From NCBI RefSeq assembly GCF_900111765.1, contig NZ_FOIB01000013.1, positions 1-64,000 of the forward strand: a DNA stretch of 64,000 nt, in the 5' to 3' direction. The DNA is from Myxococcus fulvus (lineage in GTDB: Bacteria > Myxococcota > Myxococcia > Myxococcales > Myxococcaceae). The translations under genes and the position numbers were made by a program. The notes under the pieces are model-generated. The model searched no databases and was not told the origin of the DNA. It was given only the letters and a program-made list of their open reading frames with translations. This document shows, piece after piece, positions 40,752-50,200 of the stretch (its first letter is position 1; each line of letters starts with the position of its first letter).

Positions 40752-42851
40752 ATGCACACACCCTGGGCTTTCCCCCGGGCACGGCTCGCCGTGTCCCTGT
40801 TGGTGCCGTTGCTCTCGTGGTCCTGCGCGGGTGGCGTCGCGGACGCTCAGGACATGCCCCAGGGCGAGGCTCCCTCGGCGCCAGGGGATTCGAGCTCGCT
40901 CGGCACGGCCGCTGACGCGCTGGCGACGGTGCTCGTCGCGCCAGGCGCGACGTGGCGCTATCTGGACACGGGCGTGGACCTGGGCACGGGCTGGACGGCG
41001 CCGGGCTACGCGGATGGCGCGTGGTCCCAGGGCGCGTCACCGTTGGGCTACGCGGAGACGGACCTGTCCACGACGGTCTCCTTCGGGAGCAACACGGCCA
41101 GCAAGCACATCACCACGTACCTCCGGCACACCTTCACGGTGACGGACGCGGCGTTGGTGCGCGAGCTGCGCCTGCGCTTGCAGCGCGACGACGGCGCCAT
41201 CGTCTACCTGAACGGCGTGGAGGTGCTCCGCAGCAACCTGCCCTCGGGCACGGTGGGTTATCGCACGCTGGCGCCCGCGACCATCTCGCTGCCCGTGGAG
41301 GAGCAGACGTGGCACGAGCAGGCCATCGACACGGCGGCGCTGCGCACGGGCTCCAACGTGCTCGCGGTGGAGCTGCACCAGTCCGCGGCCAACACGTCGG
41401 ATGCGCGCTTCAACCTGGAGCTGAGCGCGACGGTGGCACCCGCGCCCTCGCCCATCTCCCAGTGCTACCCGTTCGACATGCCCGCGACGGGCGTGCTGCG
41501 CGCGGCGCCGAAGAAGGTCTTCGGCTTCTATTACGCCATCTTCCCCATCTCCATCGACAACAAGGCCCCCGCCGAGGACCACTGGACCAGCTGGCTGACG
41601 CCCGAGGCGCGCGGTGGTGAGTACGCGAACATCGGCGGGCTGATGCGTGACAGGCCGCTGCCGCGAGCGCCTTGGGCCGACAGCGCGTGGAGACAGCGTG
41701 ACTTCGAGGTGGAGGTGCGCCGCGCCATCGCCGCCGGCATGGACGGGTTCATCTACGAGCACCCGTACCGCGTCTCGTCCGACACGCGGAACAACCAGCT
41801 GACCACGATGCTCGCCGCCGCGGCGGCCGTGGACCCGCAGTTCCGCATCGTCCTCAGCCCCGACTTCCCCACCGAGGCCACGGGCACCACGGACGGCCTG
41901 GTGTCGATGATCGCCTCCGTCGCGAACCATCCCTCCGTGCACAAGCTCGACGGCGCCATCGTGCTGGCCAGCTTCAACCCGGAGCGCAAGTCGGTGGCCT
42001 GGTGGACGGAGGTGAAGACGCGGCTCGCGTCACAGGGCATCCAGGTCACCTATTGGCCGCTGCTCTCGTACACGGGAGACGTGACGAAGTACGCGGAGTG
42101 GAACAACCTGGTGACGGGCTTCTCCACCTGGGGCGAGCGCACCGCGCAGTCCGGGGAGACGATGCGCCGCTGGAGCGTGGAGTCGCACCGACGCGGCAAG
42201 CAGTGGATGTCCCCCGTCGCGTTCGAGGACGTGCGCCACAAGCTCACCGACAGCGAGAACAGCAGCCGCGTGTACTGGGAGGCGCAGAACAGCCTGACGT
42301 TCCGCACGCAGTTCGAGAAGGCGATTGAGGGCGACGCGGACTGGGTGACGCTGCTGACGCTGACGGACTACGGCGAGTCGTGGATGACGGCGTCGCAGGA
42401 GCGCGGCTACGTCATCATGGATTGGATTGCGTACTACACCACCTGGTTCAAGACGGGGCAGCGGCCCACCATCGTCCGCGACACGCTCTACTACACGCAT
42501 CGCCGGCACCGCACCGACGCGCCGTTCGATGCCACGAAGCAGACCGCGCGCGCCATGAAGCTGCGCGGCGGCGTGGCCGCGTCCAACCAGGTGGAGCTGC
42601 TCGCGTTCCTCAAGGAGCCGGGCCGGCTGGTCATCACGCAGGGGACGGACGTGCGCACGCTGGACGTGACGAGCGCGGGCGTGACGGCCTTCCAGGCGCC
42701 GCTCGTTCCTGGCACCACGCCCGTGTTCGAGCTCCAGCGCAACGGCGTGACGGTCCAACGGCTCCAGAGCGCCACGCCTGTCGTCGCGCAAACCGTTTAT
42801 CAGGACTTCATGTATCACGCGGGCGGTGGACGCTCCTGCGCGAGGCCATGA
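40752..42851 (+). CDS. Exported GH71-like glycan hydrolase with N-terminal carbohydrate-binding-like domain
   Basis: 699 residues. The signal sequence ends near SWSCAGG, possibly a lipobox with an unusual Trp at -2. Residues 60-250 form a beta-sandwich with LRLRLQRDDGAIVYLNGVE and LAVELHQSAAN, as in galactose-binding-like modules. The TIM-barrel part (about 260-590) contains KKVFGFYYAIFPISID, GMDGFIYEHPYR, RIVLSPDFPTE, GFSTWGERT and TLTDYGESW, an arrangement seen in GH71 alpha-1,3-glucanases and related GH99-like enzymes. A Glu in EHPYR and Asp/Glu in TDYGES may be catalytic. It fits a predator degrading fungal or bacterial glycans. Confidence 0.8.
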   Translation: MHTPWAFPRARLAVSLLVPLLSWSCAGGVADAQDMPQGEAPSAPGDSSSLGTAADALATVLVAPGATWRYLDTGVDLGTGWTAPGYADGAWSQGASPLGYAETDLSTTVSFGSNTASKHITTYLRHTFTVTDAALVRELRLRLQRDDGAIVYLNGVEVLRSNLPSGTVGYRTLAPATISLPVEEQTWHEQAIDTAALRTGSNVLAVELHQSAANTSDARFNLELSATVAPAPSPISQCYPFDMPATGVLRAAPKKVFGFYYAIFPISIDNKAPAEDHWTSWLTPEARGGEYANIGGLMRDRPLPRAPWADSAWRQRDFEVEVRRAIAAGMDGFIYEHPYRVSSDTRNNQLTTMLAAAAAVDPQFRIVLSPDFPTEATGTTDGLVSMIASVANHPSVHKLDGAIVLASFNPERKSVAWWTEVKTRLASQGIQVTYWPLLSYTGDVTKYAEWNNLVTGFSTWGERTAQSGETMRRWSVESHRRGKQWMSPVAFEDVRHKLTDSENSSRVYWEAQNSLTFRTQFEKAIEGDADWVTLLTLTDYGESWMTASQERGYVIMDWIAYYTTWFKTGQRPTIVRDTLYYTHRRHRTDAPFDATKQTARAMKLRGGVAASNQVELLAFLKEPGRLVITQGTDVRTLDVTSAGVTAFQAPLVPGTTPVFELQRNGVTVQRLQSATPVVAQTVYQDFMYHAGGGRSCARP

Positions 42852-42891
42852 GCATCGACGGACGCGGGCCCGGCTGGTTAGGGTCCGCGTC

Positions 42892-43800
42892 ATGTCCGCC
42901 ACGCGCTACGGCTTCATCGACACGAAGGGGGAGCTGGTCATCCCCAGTCCCCACGGCACGCCCTTCAGCTTCAACGAGGGCCTGGCGCGCATGCCCACGG
43001 GCGATGGCTGGGCCTTCATCGACGTGAAGGGCGAGACGAAGCTGAAGGTGAAGCGCGCCTTCATGGGCTTCAGTGACGGGTTGGCGCTGACGGACGAGGG
43101 CTTCATCGACCCGAGCGGGGCGCTCGTGCTGCCGGTGACGTTCAAGGCGAACTTCACGAAGTACGTCATCGCGGGGGCCCCGTACGTGAACGTGGGGCGC
43201 TTCGACTCGGGGCTCGCGCCGGTGATGCGCTCCGGGGCGAAGGCCTCGGATGGCTACATCAACCACCAGGGTGAGGTGGTGCTGGACGGCTTCGGTGGCG
43301 GACTGGCCCGAGCGTTCTTCAAGGGCAAGGCGCTCGTCAGCCTCAAGAAGCCACCCAAAGGTGAGACGTCGCGCCTCATCGACCCGAAGGGAACGTGCCT
43401 CGCGACCTATTCGTTCGAGTCGATGGGCTCCTCGCTCATGGACGGGGTCGTGGTGGTGGTGAAGGGCCAGAAGCTCGGCTTCGTGAACGAGGCGGGCGAG
43501 TGGGTGCTGGCGCCTGGAATCGCATCGTGGGACGGCGCGCTGTCCGAGTGCTGGTTCAGCGAGGGGCTGGCTCGGGTGAAGGTGAAGGGGCGCTACGGCT
43601 TCATCGACAAGAAGGGGGGCCAGGTCATCGAGCCCCGCTTCGAGGCGGTGAACGGCGGGTTCTCGGAGGGACTGGCCGCCGTGAAGGAGGGCGGCCTGTT
43701 CGGCTACATCCATCCGGACGGGAGCTGGGCGCTGACGCCCCGCTTCGCGTCGGCCCAGCCCTTCACCCACGGACGGGCCGTCGTGCTGAACGCCGGGTGA
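42892..43800 (+). CDS. WG repeat-containing protein
   Basis: 302 residues from ATG 42892. Repeated WG-like units are clear: YGFIDTKGELVIPSP, GWAFIDVKGE, GFIDPSGALVLPV, GYINHQGEVVL, GFVNEAGEWVL, RYGFIDKKGGQVIEP and FGYIHPDGSWALTP, about one every 40 residues, joined by FSEGLA. WG repeats build an open beta structure and are of unknown function. There is no signal peptide. It converges on the RCC1 lipoprotein gene with a 7-nt gap. Confidence 0.92.
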   Translation: MSATRYGFIDTKGELVIPSPHGTPFSFNEGLARMPTGDGWAFIDVKGETKLKVKRAFMGFSDGLALTDEGFIDPSGALVLPVTFKANFTKYVIAGAPYVNVGRFDSGLAPVMRSGAKASDGYINHQGEVVLDGFGGGLARAFFKGKALVSLKKPPKGETSRLIDPKGTCLATYSFESMGSSLMDGVVVVVKGQKLGFVNEAGEWVLAPGIASWDGALSECWFSEGLARVKVKGRYGFIDKKGGQVIEPRFEAVNGGFSEGLAAVKEGGLFGYIHPDGSWALTPRFASAQPFTHGRAVVLNAG

Positions 43801-43807
43801 GCGCGAG

Positions 43808-45253
43808 CTACTTCGACGGCGTGGGGATGCCGACGGTGAGCCTGTGCGCGGGCACGGGCGTGGCGGTGGCCACGTTCCAGCTGTCCGGGCGGCCCGCCAC
43901 GTCTCCGGTGGGCAGCACCCCGTTGCCCAGCACGCCCGTCTTGTTGCGGCCCCAGGAGTAGAGGGTGCCGTCCGTGGCGGTGGCGTAGCCGTAGAAGGAC
44001 TGCGCGGTGTTGTGCAGCGCCTTGAACGTCACGCCCGGGGCGACCTGGGCGGGACGGAAGACCATCTTCTGGTAGTTGGACCAGTCCCACTGGTAGGGCG
44101 TGTGGTAGGTGGCGAAGTCCAGCATCACGCCGTTGCCCACCTCGCCCATCGCGCTGTCGCCCCAGCCCCACAGCGAGCCGTCGTCCAGGATGACGTGCGT
44201 GGCGTGGCCGTTCGCGGTGACGCGGATGATTTTGCGCGAGCCGAACTCCGGGAACGACAGCTTGCGCGGCGTGGCCACGGGGTACCAGCCGCCCGCCGGC
44301 GGGCCGAGTCCCAGGAAGGTGCCCTGCAGGCCCCAGCCCCACAAATCACCGGCCTCGTCGAGCGCCACCGCCCAACGACTGCCACCCGCGGCGAGCTCCT
44401 TCACCCGCGTCGGGATGCTCAGCGAGTTCGGGCGCGCGTAGTCGTTGAACCTGCCCGTGCCCAGCGTCTCCGCCGAGGAGCTCCCTCCCCACGCCCACAC
44501 CTTGCCCGTGTCATCCAGCGCGAAGATGGAGTTGTCGTTGGTGGTGAAGCTCGTGATGCGCACGCCCTGGGGCAGGGGGACCTTCGTGGGCCGGGTGATG
44601 TTGCGCGGCGCCGTGTTCCCGTCGCCGGCGATGCCCAACGTGTTGCCAATCGCGGTGCCGCTCATGCCCCAGACCCAGACGGAGCCGTCTGCCTTCAGCG
44701 CCATGTTGAAGAGCAGCGCGCTGCGCACCGCGACGACGTCGTCGAACGTCGCGCCGGTGGAGTCGGTGAGGACGAGGTACGGCTGGCCGTTGTTCGGCGT
44801 GGTGGCGCGGTTGGGGTAATCATTCGTGGTGCCGTCGCCGCGCTGGCCGTAGAGGTTCTGCCCGAAGGTCCACACGCGCCCCTGGGTGTCGAGCGCCAGG
44901 CTCTGGAACCCGCCGCCAGCCACGTCCTTGAAGCGCAGCCCCTGGGGCAGGGAGATGTCCACCGGAGGGACCTGGTTGTACGGATTGGAGTGCCCCACGC
45001 CGAGTTGTCCCGCGCGATTGGAGCCGAGGCCCAGCACGCGTCCGTCCACCAGATAGAAGAGCTGGTACTCGGCGGTGGCGATGCGCGTGAGACCCGCGAG
45101 GCTGTCACCCGCGTCGGGAGTCCCCGCGTCTCCCGTGAACTCCTGTACGAGCTCCTCGCCCGGTGGGTCCTCCCTCCCCGAGTCATCGGGCGACCCGGAG
45201 CAGCCAAGGAGGACCACGGCGAGCGAGACGAGGAGAGGGCGGAGGAGTGACAT
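43808..45253 (-). CDS. RCC1-repeat beta-propeller lipoprotein
   Basis: 481 residues from ATG 45253, chosen because it gives a signal peptide and lipobox LLGCSGS. RCC1/ATS1-type repeats follow: GRVLGLGSNRAGQLGVGH, GRVWTFGQNLYGQRGDG, GSVWVWGMSGTAIGN, GKVWAWGGSS, GDLWGWGLQG, GSLWGWGDSAMGEVGNG and GTLYSWGRNKTGVLGNG, enough for a seven-bladed propeller. The protein is anchored outside the inner membrane or at the surface. Function unknown. Confidence 0.93.
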   Translation of the reverse strand: MSLLRPLLVSLAVVLLGCSGSPDDSGREDPPGEELVQEFTGDAGTPDAGDSLAGLTRIATAEYQLFYLVDGRVLGLGSNRAGQLGVGHSNPYNQVPPVDISLPQGLRFKDVAGGGFQSLALDTQGRVWTFGQNLYGQRGDGTTNDYPNRATTPNNGQPYLVLTDSTGATFDDVVAVRSALLFNMALKADGSVWVWGMSGTAIGNTLGIAGDGNTAPRNITRPTKVPLPQGVRITSFTTNDNSIFALDDTGKVWAWGGSSSAETLGTGRFNDYARPNSLSIPTRVKELAAGGSRWAVALDEAGDLWGWGLQGTFLGLGPPAGGWYPVATPRKLSFPEFGSRKIIRVTANGHATHVILDDGSLWGWGDSAMGEVGNGVMLDFATYHTPYQWDWSNYQKMVFRPAQVAPGVTFKALHNTAQSFYGYATATDGTLYSWGRNKTGVLGNGVLPTGDVAGRPDSWNVATATPVPAHRLTVGIPTPSK

Positions 45254-45311
45254 GTTTCTATTGTCACTCAATTGCTGTGATAAGGGGAAGTCAGGTCCCC
45301 GTGACGGTCGC

Positions 45312-45959
45312 TCATTCGAGGTAGACGCCGTCCGGGTAGAGGTCCTCGGGCGCGGTGTCGCGGACGTCCCGCGCATAGGCGTCGAGCCAGTCGAGGAAGC
45401 TGTCGAACACGGCCCCGGGCCGCTGGCCCTCCGTCTCCCACACGAAGCGGCCGGAGTCCTGGAAGCAGGCCCAGGCCAGCTCGTCCATGTGATTGCGCAC
45501 GAGCACGGGGGCCTTCAGTCCGCCACCGCTCGTGGCGATGCACCACTGGACGTCCTGAGGCAGTCGATTGGCGGCGGCGAAGGGGATGAGGTGCTCCGTG
45601 GTGATGGGGTGTCGGTCACGGGTGACGCCCGCGGGGATGCGCACCTGGGACAGTGAGGCCATCACCTCATCGGGTGAATACACGCGGAAGTTGGCGGGCA
45701 GCGCCGTCCACACGGGTTCCGCATCGTCCTCGGCGCGGAGCACCTCGACGCGGGCGAACCCGCACAGCCGCCAGAAGTCGAGCAGGCCGGAGGGGAGTGG
45801 GGCCACCGAGGTGGCGCTGGTTCCCAGCAGCTCGGGCAGCAGGGCCAGGTCTTCCTCGGAGACGGGGGGGCCCAGGACGAGCCTCCCTCCGAAGCCCTTC
45901 GCCCACGCTTCGACTTCCGCCAGCAGCCTCCGGTAGTGGGCCTGTGTCTCTTCATCCAT
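45312..45959 (-). CDS. SUKH (SMI1/KNR4) family protein
   Basis: 215 residues. The SUKH pattern is seen: an N-terminal helix with RRLLAEVEAWAKGFGGRL, EEDLALLPELL, LPSGLLDFWRLCGF, then EHLIPFAAANRL, DELAWACFQDSG and VFDSFLDWLDAYARDV. SUKH proteins are common immunity proteins against contact-dependent toxins. No toxin or secretion gene is adjacent. A paralogue lies at 53334-54005. It diverges from a LytS-like kinase. Confidence 0.82.
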   Translation of the reverse strand: MDEETQAHYRRLLAEVEAWAKGFGGRLVLGPPVSEEDLALLPELLGTSATSVAPLPSGLLDFWRLCGFARVEVLRAEDDAEPVWTALPANFRVYSPDEVMASLSQVRIPAGVTRDRHPITTEHLIPFAAANRLPQDVQWCIATSGGGLKAPVLVRNHMDELAWACFQDSGRFVWETEGQRPGAVFDSFLDWLDAYARDVRDTAPEDLYPDGVYLE

Positions 45960-46027
45960 GCGCGAGCTTGTACTTCACAGGTGGGCGCGGATGTGAATGT
46001 CGAGGGGACTTTGTGTACGTTGAAGCC

Positions 46028-47074
46028 ATGTCACGCGGACGCGATGGGCTGTTGTGGGTGGGGGCCTTCTCCTACTGGACCTTGCAGGGATTGGCGGCCT
46101 CCAGTGAGGCGCACTCCGTGCGGGGCGTGTCCTGGTCCCATGCGCTGCTCACGGATGGCTTCGCCACGGCGCTGTGGGCGCCCGTCACCATCGCGGTGGT
46201 GTACTTCGGCCTGCGCTTCCCGTTCGACAGGCGCCTGTGGCGCTCGCGGCTCGCGCTGCATCTGGGAGGGGCGCTCGCCGTCTCGTTCTTCCGGGCGACG
46301 GTCATCTACTCGCTGGACCCGTACTTCCACTGGTACGACGCGCCGCCCGCGTACACGGCGGTGCTCGAGCATGCGCTGCTCTACAACCCGTTCATCTACC
46401 TGACGCTCCTGGGCGTGGCCCACGCCATCTACTACGCGGAGCAGCTGCGGCTGCGTGACACCCAGCTCGCCCGCGCGCAGCTCCACGCGCTGGAGGCGCA
46501 GCTGCACCCGCACTTCCTCTTCAACACGCTCAACTCCATCTCGGCGCTGGTGCGCAGGGACCCGCTGGGCAGCGAGCGGATGATTGCCCGCCTCAGTGAC
46601 TTGCTGCGCGAGACGCTCCAGGCGGCGGGGCGCGAGGAGGTGTCCCTGCGCGACGAGCTGCGCACGCTCCAGCTCTACCTGGACATCCAGGGCGTGCGCT
46701 TCACCGACCGGCTCCGGGTGGAGCAGGACATCGCGCAAGAAGCGCTCGGGGCGCGGGTGCCGCACCTGGTGCTGCAGCCCCTGGTGGAGAACGCCATCCA
46801 GCACGGCATCGCGCCGCGCTCGGCGCCGGGCACGGTGACGGTGACGGCGAGGCGCGAGGGGCCGGAGCTGCTGCTGGAGGTCCGCGACGACGGCGTGGGG
46901 CTGCGCGAGGGCGCGGCGGCGAAGTCGGAGGGGAGCGGCAAGGGGCTGTGGATCACCCGCGAGCGCCTGGTGCAGCTCTATGGCCCCGCGCACCGCCTGA
47001 AGCTGGAGGCGCGCGAGGAGGGTGGGGCGCGGGTGTCGCTGGCCATCCCCTTCCGGACGGAGCGCGCGGCGTGA
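46028..47074 (+). CDS. LytS/YehU-type sensor histidine kinase
   Basis: 348 residues from ATG 46028; the same frame runs back through the SUKH gene but without merit. About four membrane segments fill residues 10-145. A dimer/phosphoacceptor region LEAQLHPHFLFNTLNSIS (His near residue 161) defines the HisKA_3/LytS type, and LVENAIQHG, DDGVGL and GKGLWITRERL supply the ATPase N, G1 and G2 boxes. It overlaps the LytT-like regulator by 4 nt, forming a coupled two-component pair. Confidence 0.95.
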   Translation: MSRGRDGLLWVGAFSYWTLQGLAASSEAHSVRGVSWSHALLTDGFATALWAPVTIAVVYFGLRFPFDRRLWRSRLALHLGGALAVSFFRATVIYSLDPYFHWYDAPPAYTAVLEHALLYNPFIYLTLLGVAHAIYYAEQLRLRDTQLARAQLHALEAQLHPHFLFNTLNSISALVRRDPLGSERMIARLSDLLRETLQAAGREEVSLRDELRTLQLYLDIQGVRFTDRLRVEQDIAQEALGARVPHLVLQPLVENAIQHGIAPRSAPGTVTVTARREGPELLLEVRDDGVGLREGAAAKSEGSGKGLWITRERLVQLYGPAHRLKLEAREEGGARVSLAIPFRTERAA

Positions 47075-47856
47075 CACAGCCCATCCGCGTGCTCATCGTC
47101 GACGACGAACCGCTCGCCCGCGCGCGGCTCAAGGAGCTGCTCTCGGAGGAGTCGGACATGGCCGTCATCGGCGAGTGCCGGGACGGCAACGAGGCCATCG
47201 ACGCCATCGGCAGGCAGCGCCCGGACCTGGTGCTGCTGGACGTGCAGATGCCGGAGCCGGATGGCTTCGGGGTGCTGCGGGCGGTGTCGCGCGAGTACCA
47301 GCCGGCGGTCATCTTCGTGACGGCGCACCGGGACTTCGCGGTGCAGGCGTTCGAGGCGAACGCGCTCGACTACCTGCTCAAGCCGTTCGACCAGGAGCGC
47401 TTCCGGCTGAGCCTCTCGCGGGTGCGCGAGCGCAGGCGCACGGGGGCGACGGAGCTGGACGCGGAGCTGGTGGAGCGGCTGGAGTCGCTGTCCTCGCGAC
47501 TGACTCCCGCCTCGGAGCGGTATGCGACGCGGCTGGTGGCCAAGGTGGGCTGGCGCATGCGCTTCCTGCGCGTGGAGGACATCGACTACCTGGAGGCGGA
47601 GGGCAACTATGTCTGCGTCCACCAGGGCAAGCAGTCCTTCCTGACGCGCGAGACGATGAACGCGGTGGAGGAGAAGCTGGACCCGAGGGACTTCGTGCGC
47701 ATCCATCGCTCGCTCATCGTCCGGCTGGACCGCGTGGAGGAGGTGGAGCCGCTGGCGCCTGGAGAGATGGTGCTCACCCTTCGGGACGGCACGAAGCTGA
47801 CCTCCGGACGCAGCTACCGCGCCCGACTGCAGCGGGCCCTGGACCTGCCCTCCTGA
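47071..47856 (+). CDS. LytTR-type response regulator
   Basis: 261 residues from GTG 47071, overlapping the kinase stop (GTGA). The receiver domain has VDDEPLAR, phosphoacceptor Asp in LVLLDVQMPEP near residue 53, the Thr in VTAHRD and Lys in LKPFD. A LytTR DNA-binding domain follows (about 160-258), with EDIDYLEAEGNYVCVH, RETMNAVEEKLDP and FVRIHRSLIV. It partners the LytS-like kinase. Its targets are unknown. Confidence 0.95.
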   Translation: MTQPIRVLIVDDEPLARARLKELLSEESDMAVIGECRDGNEAIDAIGRQRPDLVLLDVQMPEPDGFGVLRAVSREYQPAVIFVTAHRDFAVQAFEANALDYLLKPFDQERFRLSLSRVRERRRTGATELDAELVERLESLSSRLTPASERYATRLVAKVGWRMRFLRVEDIDYLEAEGNYVCVHQGKQSFLTRETMNAVEEKLDPRDFVRIHRSLIVRLDRVEEVEPLAPGEMVLTLRDGTKLTSGRSYRARLQRALDLPS

Positions 47857-47969
47857 GCGTTGCCGGGGGCGGATTCCACGGTTCGCCCCGGAAGCTCCAC
47901 CGTTCGTCACATCGTCGGTGCGGCGCCTGAGGGGGAAGGCGACTGTGTCTCCAACAAAGGAGACACCGC

Positions 47970-48944
47970 ATGCACCGCTTCACGCCGAGCAAGTCGTGGT
48001 CCGTGGGATTCATCGCCGCCCTGTCATCCCTGTCGATGGCTTGCGCCTCGCAGGCGCCGGAGACGGCCCCGGTGGCCGAGGCGCTCGGCGCGGCGGAGGT
48101 GTCCAGCGAGGCCCTGCGCTTCCTGAACTGCACCCCGGGCGGCAGCATGTTCGCGCCCGGTGAGGTCTCCCTGCCGGACCGCTCCGAGTACCGGCTCACC
48201 TTCTCCGCGGACGGCAACACGGCCTACTACCACGTGGACTCCGCCGAGGCGCCGTTCCAGGCCATCTACGAGACGCGCAAGGTGAACGGCCACTTCACGC
48301 CGGGCCAGTTGGTGTCCTTCTCGGGGACATGGCTGGACACGGACCCGTTCCTGTCGGTCGACGGGCAGTCGCTCTTCTTCTCGTCCACCAGGCCGGTGAC
48401 GGGGACCCAGGAGCGCGCGGACTCGGACCTGTGGGTGGTGCACAAGCAGGCGGATGGGAGCTGGGGGGAGCCGCTGCACCTGGGGCCGAACGTGAACTCG
48501 GACCGGCAGGAGCTGTACGTGAGCGCCACGCGGGATGGGACGTTGTACTTCGCGAGCGGGACGTTCGACTCGGACTTCAACGTGTATCGCGCGGAGCGGC
48601 GCGGGCCGGGGTACGCGCCGGCGGAGAAGCTGAGCGCGGCCGTCAACAGCCCGGACTATTGGGAGTACAACTCGCACATCTCCGCGGATGGGCGCGTGCT
48701 CATCTTCGCGTCGCTCAACCGGCCGGAGGGTTACGGGCTCGGGGACCTGTACGCGAGCGTCAACATCGGCGGGAAGTGGACGAAGGCCATCAACCTGGGG
48801 CCGGCGGTGAACACGGAGAAGGACGAGTTCCACCCGTCGCTGAGCGTGGATGGCCGTCACCTCTACTTCGTGCGCCAGACGTGGGCCCCGTTCGTGCCGT
48901 CGGACTTCTACACGCTCGACACCCTCTGCCTGCTCTTCCAGTGA
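47970..48944 (+). CDS. PD40-type beta-propeller lipoprotein
   Basis: 324 residues from ATG 47970, with AGGAG 8 nt upstream. Lipobox SMACAS (Cys about 26). Repeated strands YRLTFSADGNTAYYHV, DPFLSVDGQSLFFSS, ELYVSATRDGTLYFAS, NSHISADGRVLIFAS and HPSLSVDGRHLYFVR match PD40/WD40-like propeller repeats, as in TolB-related proteins. Exported lipoprotein of unknown binding role; it follows the LytS/LytT pair by 113 nt. Confidence 0.9.
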   Translation: MHRFTPSKSWSVGFIAALSSLSMACASQAPETAPVAEALGAAEVSSEALRFLNCTPGGSMFAPGEVSLPDRSEYRLTFSADGNTAYYHVDSAEAPFQAIYETRKVNGHFTPGQLVSFSGTWLDTDPFLSVDGQSLFFSSTRPVTGTQERADSDLWVVHKQADGSWGEPLHLGPNVNSDRQELYVSATRDGTLYFASGTFDSDFNVYRAERRGPGYAPAEKLSAAVNSPDYWEYNSHISADGRVLIFASLNRPEGYGLGDLYASVNIGGKWTKAINLGPAVNTEKDEFHPSLSVDGRHLYFVRQTWAPFVPSDFYTLDTLCLLFQ

Positions 48945-48952
48945 CGGAGAGG

Positions 48953-49165
48953 GCGCCCTCCGCCCGGGGGCGGCGCCTTCGCCACGCAGCAAGGCGCGGC
49001 GGGCGAGGCGTGGTGGAGCCGTGCCACGTCTCGTCCGTCCCCGCCGTGACTGAGGGGGATTGACGATGGGGACGCCCTCCGCCCGGGGGCGGTGTCCTCA
49101 GCGGTAGCAAGGCGGGGCGGGCGGGGAGTGGAGCAGGGCCACTCCTCGTCCGCCTTCGCTGTCCT
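48953..49165. repeat. Imperfect direct repeat of about 100 bp, noncoding
   Basis: Two copies about 118 nt apart, one from 48953 and one from 49071, share CCCTCCGCCCGGGGGCGG, then GCAAGGCG, GGGCGAGG or GGGCGGGG, GAGCCGTGCCAC or GCAGGGCCACTC, and CTCGTCCG. A third, weaker echo may follow at 49199. They make up most of the 322-nt gap before the dioxygenase gene, which otherwise shows no feature. Confidence 0.6.
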
Positions 49166-49266
49166 GCGTGTCTTCAACCCGCGACGTGCATGCTGGCCGG
49201 GTGTGGCTTCGTCGGATGGAGAGGCGGGCGGGGACCGGGGCAGGGCCGTCCTCGGGCGCCTCGGCT

Positions 49267-50061
49267 TCAGCCCGCGACGCCCACGACGAGCGTGATGACA
49301 TATCCGTCGGTGAGGTTTCCCGTCACGGTGGCGACCTGGGTGGAGGAGCCATCGCTGAAGACGTTGTCCGTCGCGAGGCTGACGCGTTGGAAGTTGGCCA
49401 CGCTCTGTGAGTAGCCGGCCGTGGCGTAGACCTCGTCGCAGGTGGCCTCAGGCAGGGCGAGCTGTGAGGTGACCCGCTTGTTCGCGGACGAGGTGGCCGA
49501 GGCCAGGTCCGGGTACACCTCGAAGTGGATGTGGGGCCAGCGGCCGCTGTAGCAGGCGGGGAAGATGCTGGTGAAGGTGACCTGGCCCTGGCTGTTGGTC
49601 TCCTGCACGCCGCGCAGGTAGTTCTCGTTCGTGATGCCCGTCCCGTAGAGGGAGTACTCCCCCGAATTGTCGCAGTGCCACAGGTAGACGGCGCGGCCGG
49701 CGAGCGGGGCGCAGGCGTCGTTGATGTCGACGAGGGTGAGGGTCACCGTCGTGAGCACGCCCTCGGCGACGGTGCGGGTGTTGCCGAAGCTCGCGCGGAT
49801 GTCCGAGCGGACGATGCCCGATTGCTGGAGGACATTGGGCCCGTTCGAGCCGTCCGCGGGGTAGGGGCCGGCCGTCTCCTCGGGGATGCGCGAGCAGTCG
49901 GACGGGTCCGGTGTCGGGTCGTCATCGTCGCCGCAGCCGAGCAATGGAATGAGGCTGGCGCCGGCCATCCAGCGCAGCACCTGCCGGCGTCCCGCGCGCG
50001 CCATCAAGACGCGCAGGTCCTGTTGGAGCCCTTGATGGTGGCTTGGGTCCTCGTCGCTCAT
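49267..50061 (-). CDS. Intradiol ring-cleavage dioxygenase-like lipoprotein
   Basis: 264 residues from ATG 50061, with GGAGG 4 nt upstream. The Arg-rich start (RAGRRQVLRWMAGASLIPLL) with GCGDDDD suggests a Tat-like signal and a lipobox Cys. The domain matches the protocatechuate 3,4-dioxygenase fold: EETAGPYPADGS, GRAVYLWHCDNSGEYSLYG, and RWPHIHFEVYPD, in which two Tyr and two His would bind ferric iron. Exported intradiol-like proteins often act on aromatics or bind copper/iron outside the cell. Substrate unknown. Confidence 0.9.
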   Translation of the reverse strand: MSDEDPSHHQGLQQDLRVLMARAGRRQVLRWMAGASLIPLLGCGDDDDPTPDPSDCSRIPEETAGPYPADGSNGPNVLQQSGIVRSDIRASFGNTRTVAEGVLTTVTLTLVDINDACAPLAGRAVYLWHCDNSGEYSLYGTGITNENYLRGVQETNSQGQVTFTSIFPACYSGRWPHIHFEVYPDLASATSSANKRVTSQLALPEATCDEVYATAGYSQSVANFQRVSLATDNVFSDGSSTQVATVTGNLTDGYVITLVVGVAG

Positions 50062-50200
50062 GTGTCCTCCCCTTGGGTCGTGCCAAGGTAGGAACCCGGT
50101 CTGAAGAACGTCCGCGCGGGCGTGGTCCACTCAACGCCTGTTCCCACGGGTGTTGGGGACTGGCGGTTCGTGTCGCGCCGGCGCGCGGGCTTCCCTCCGC

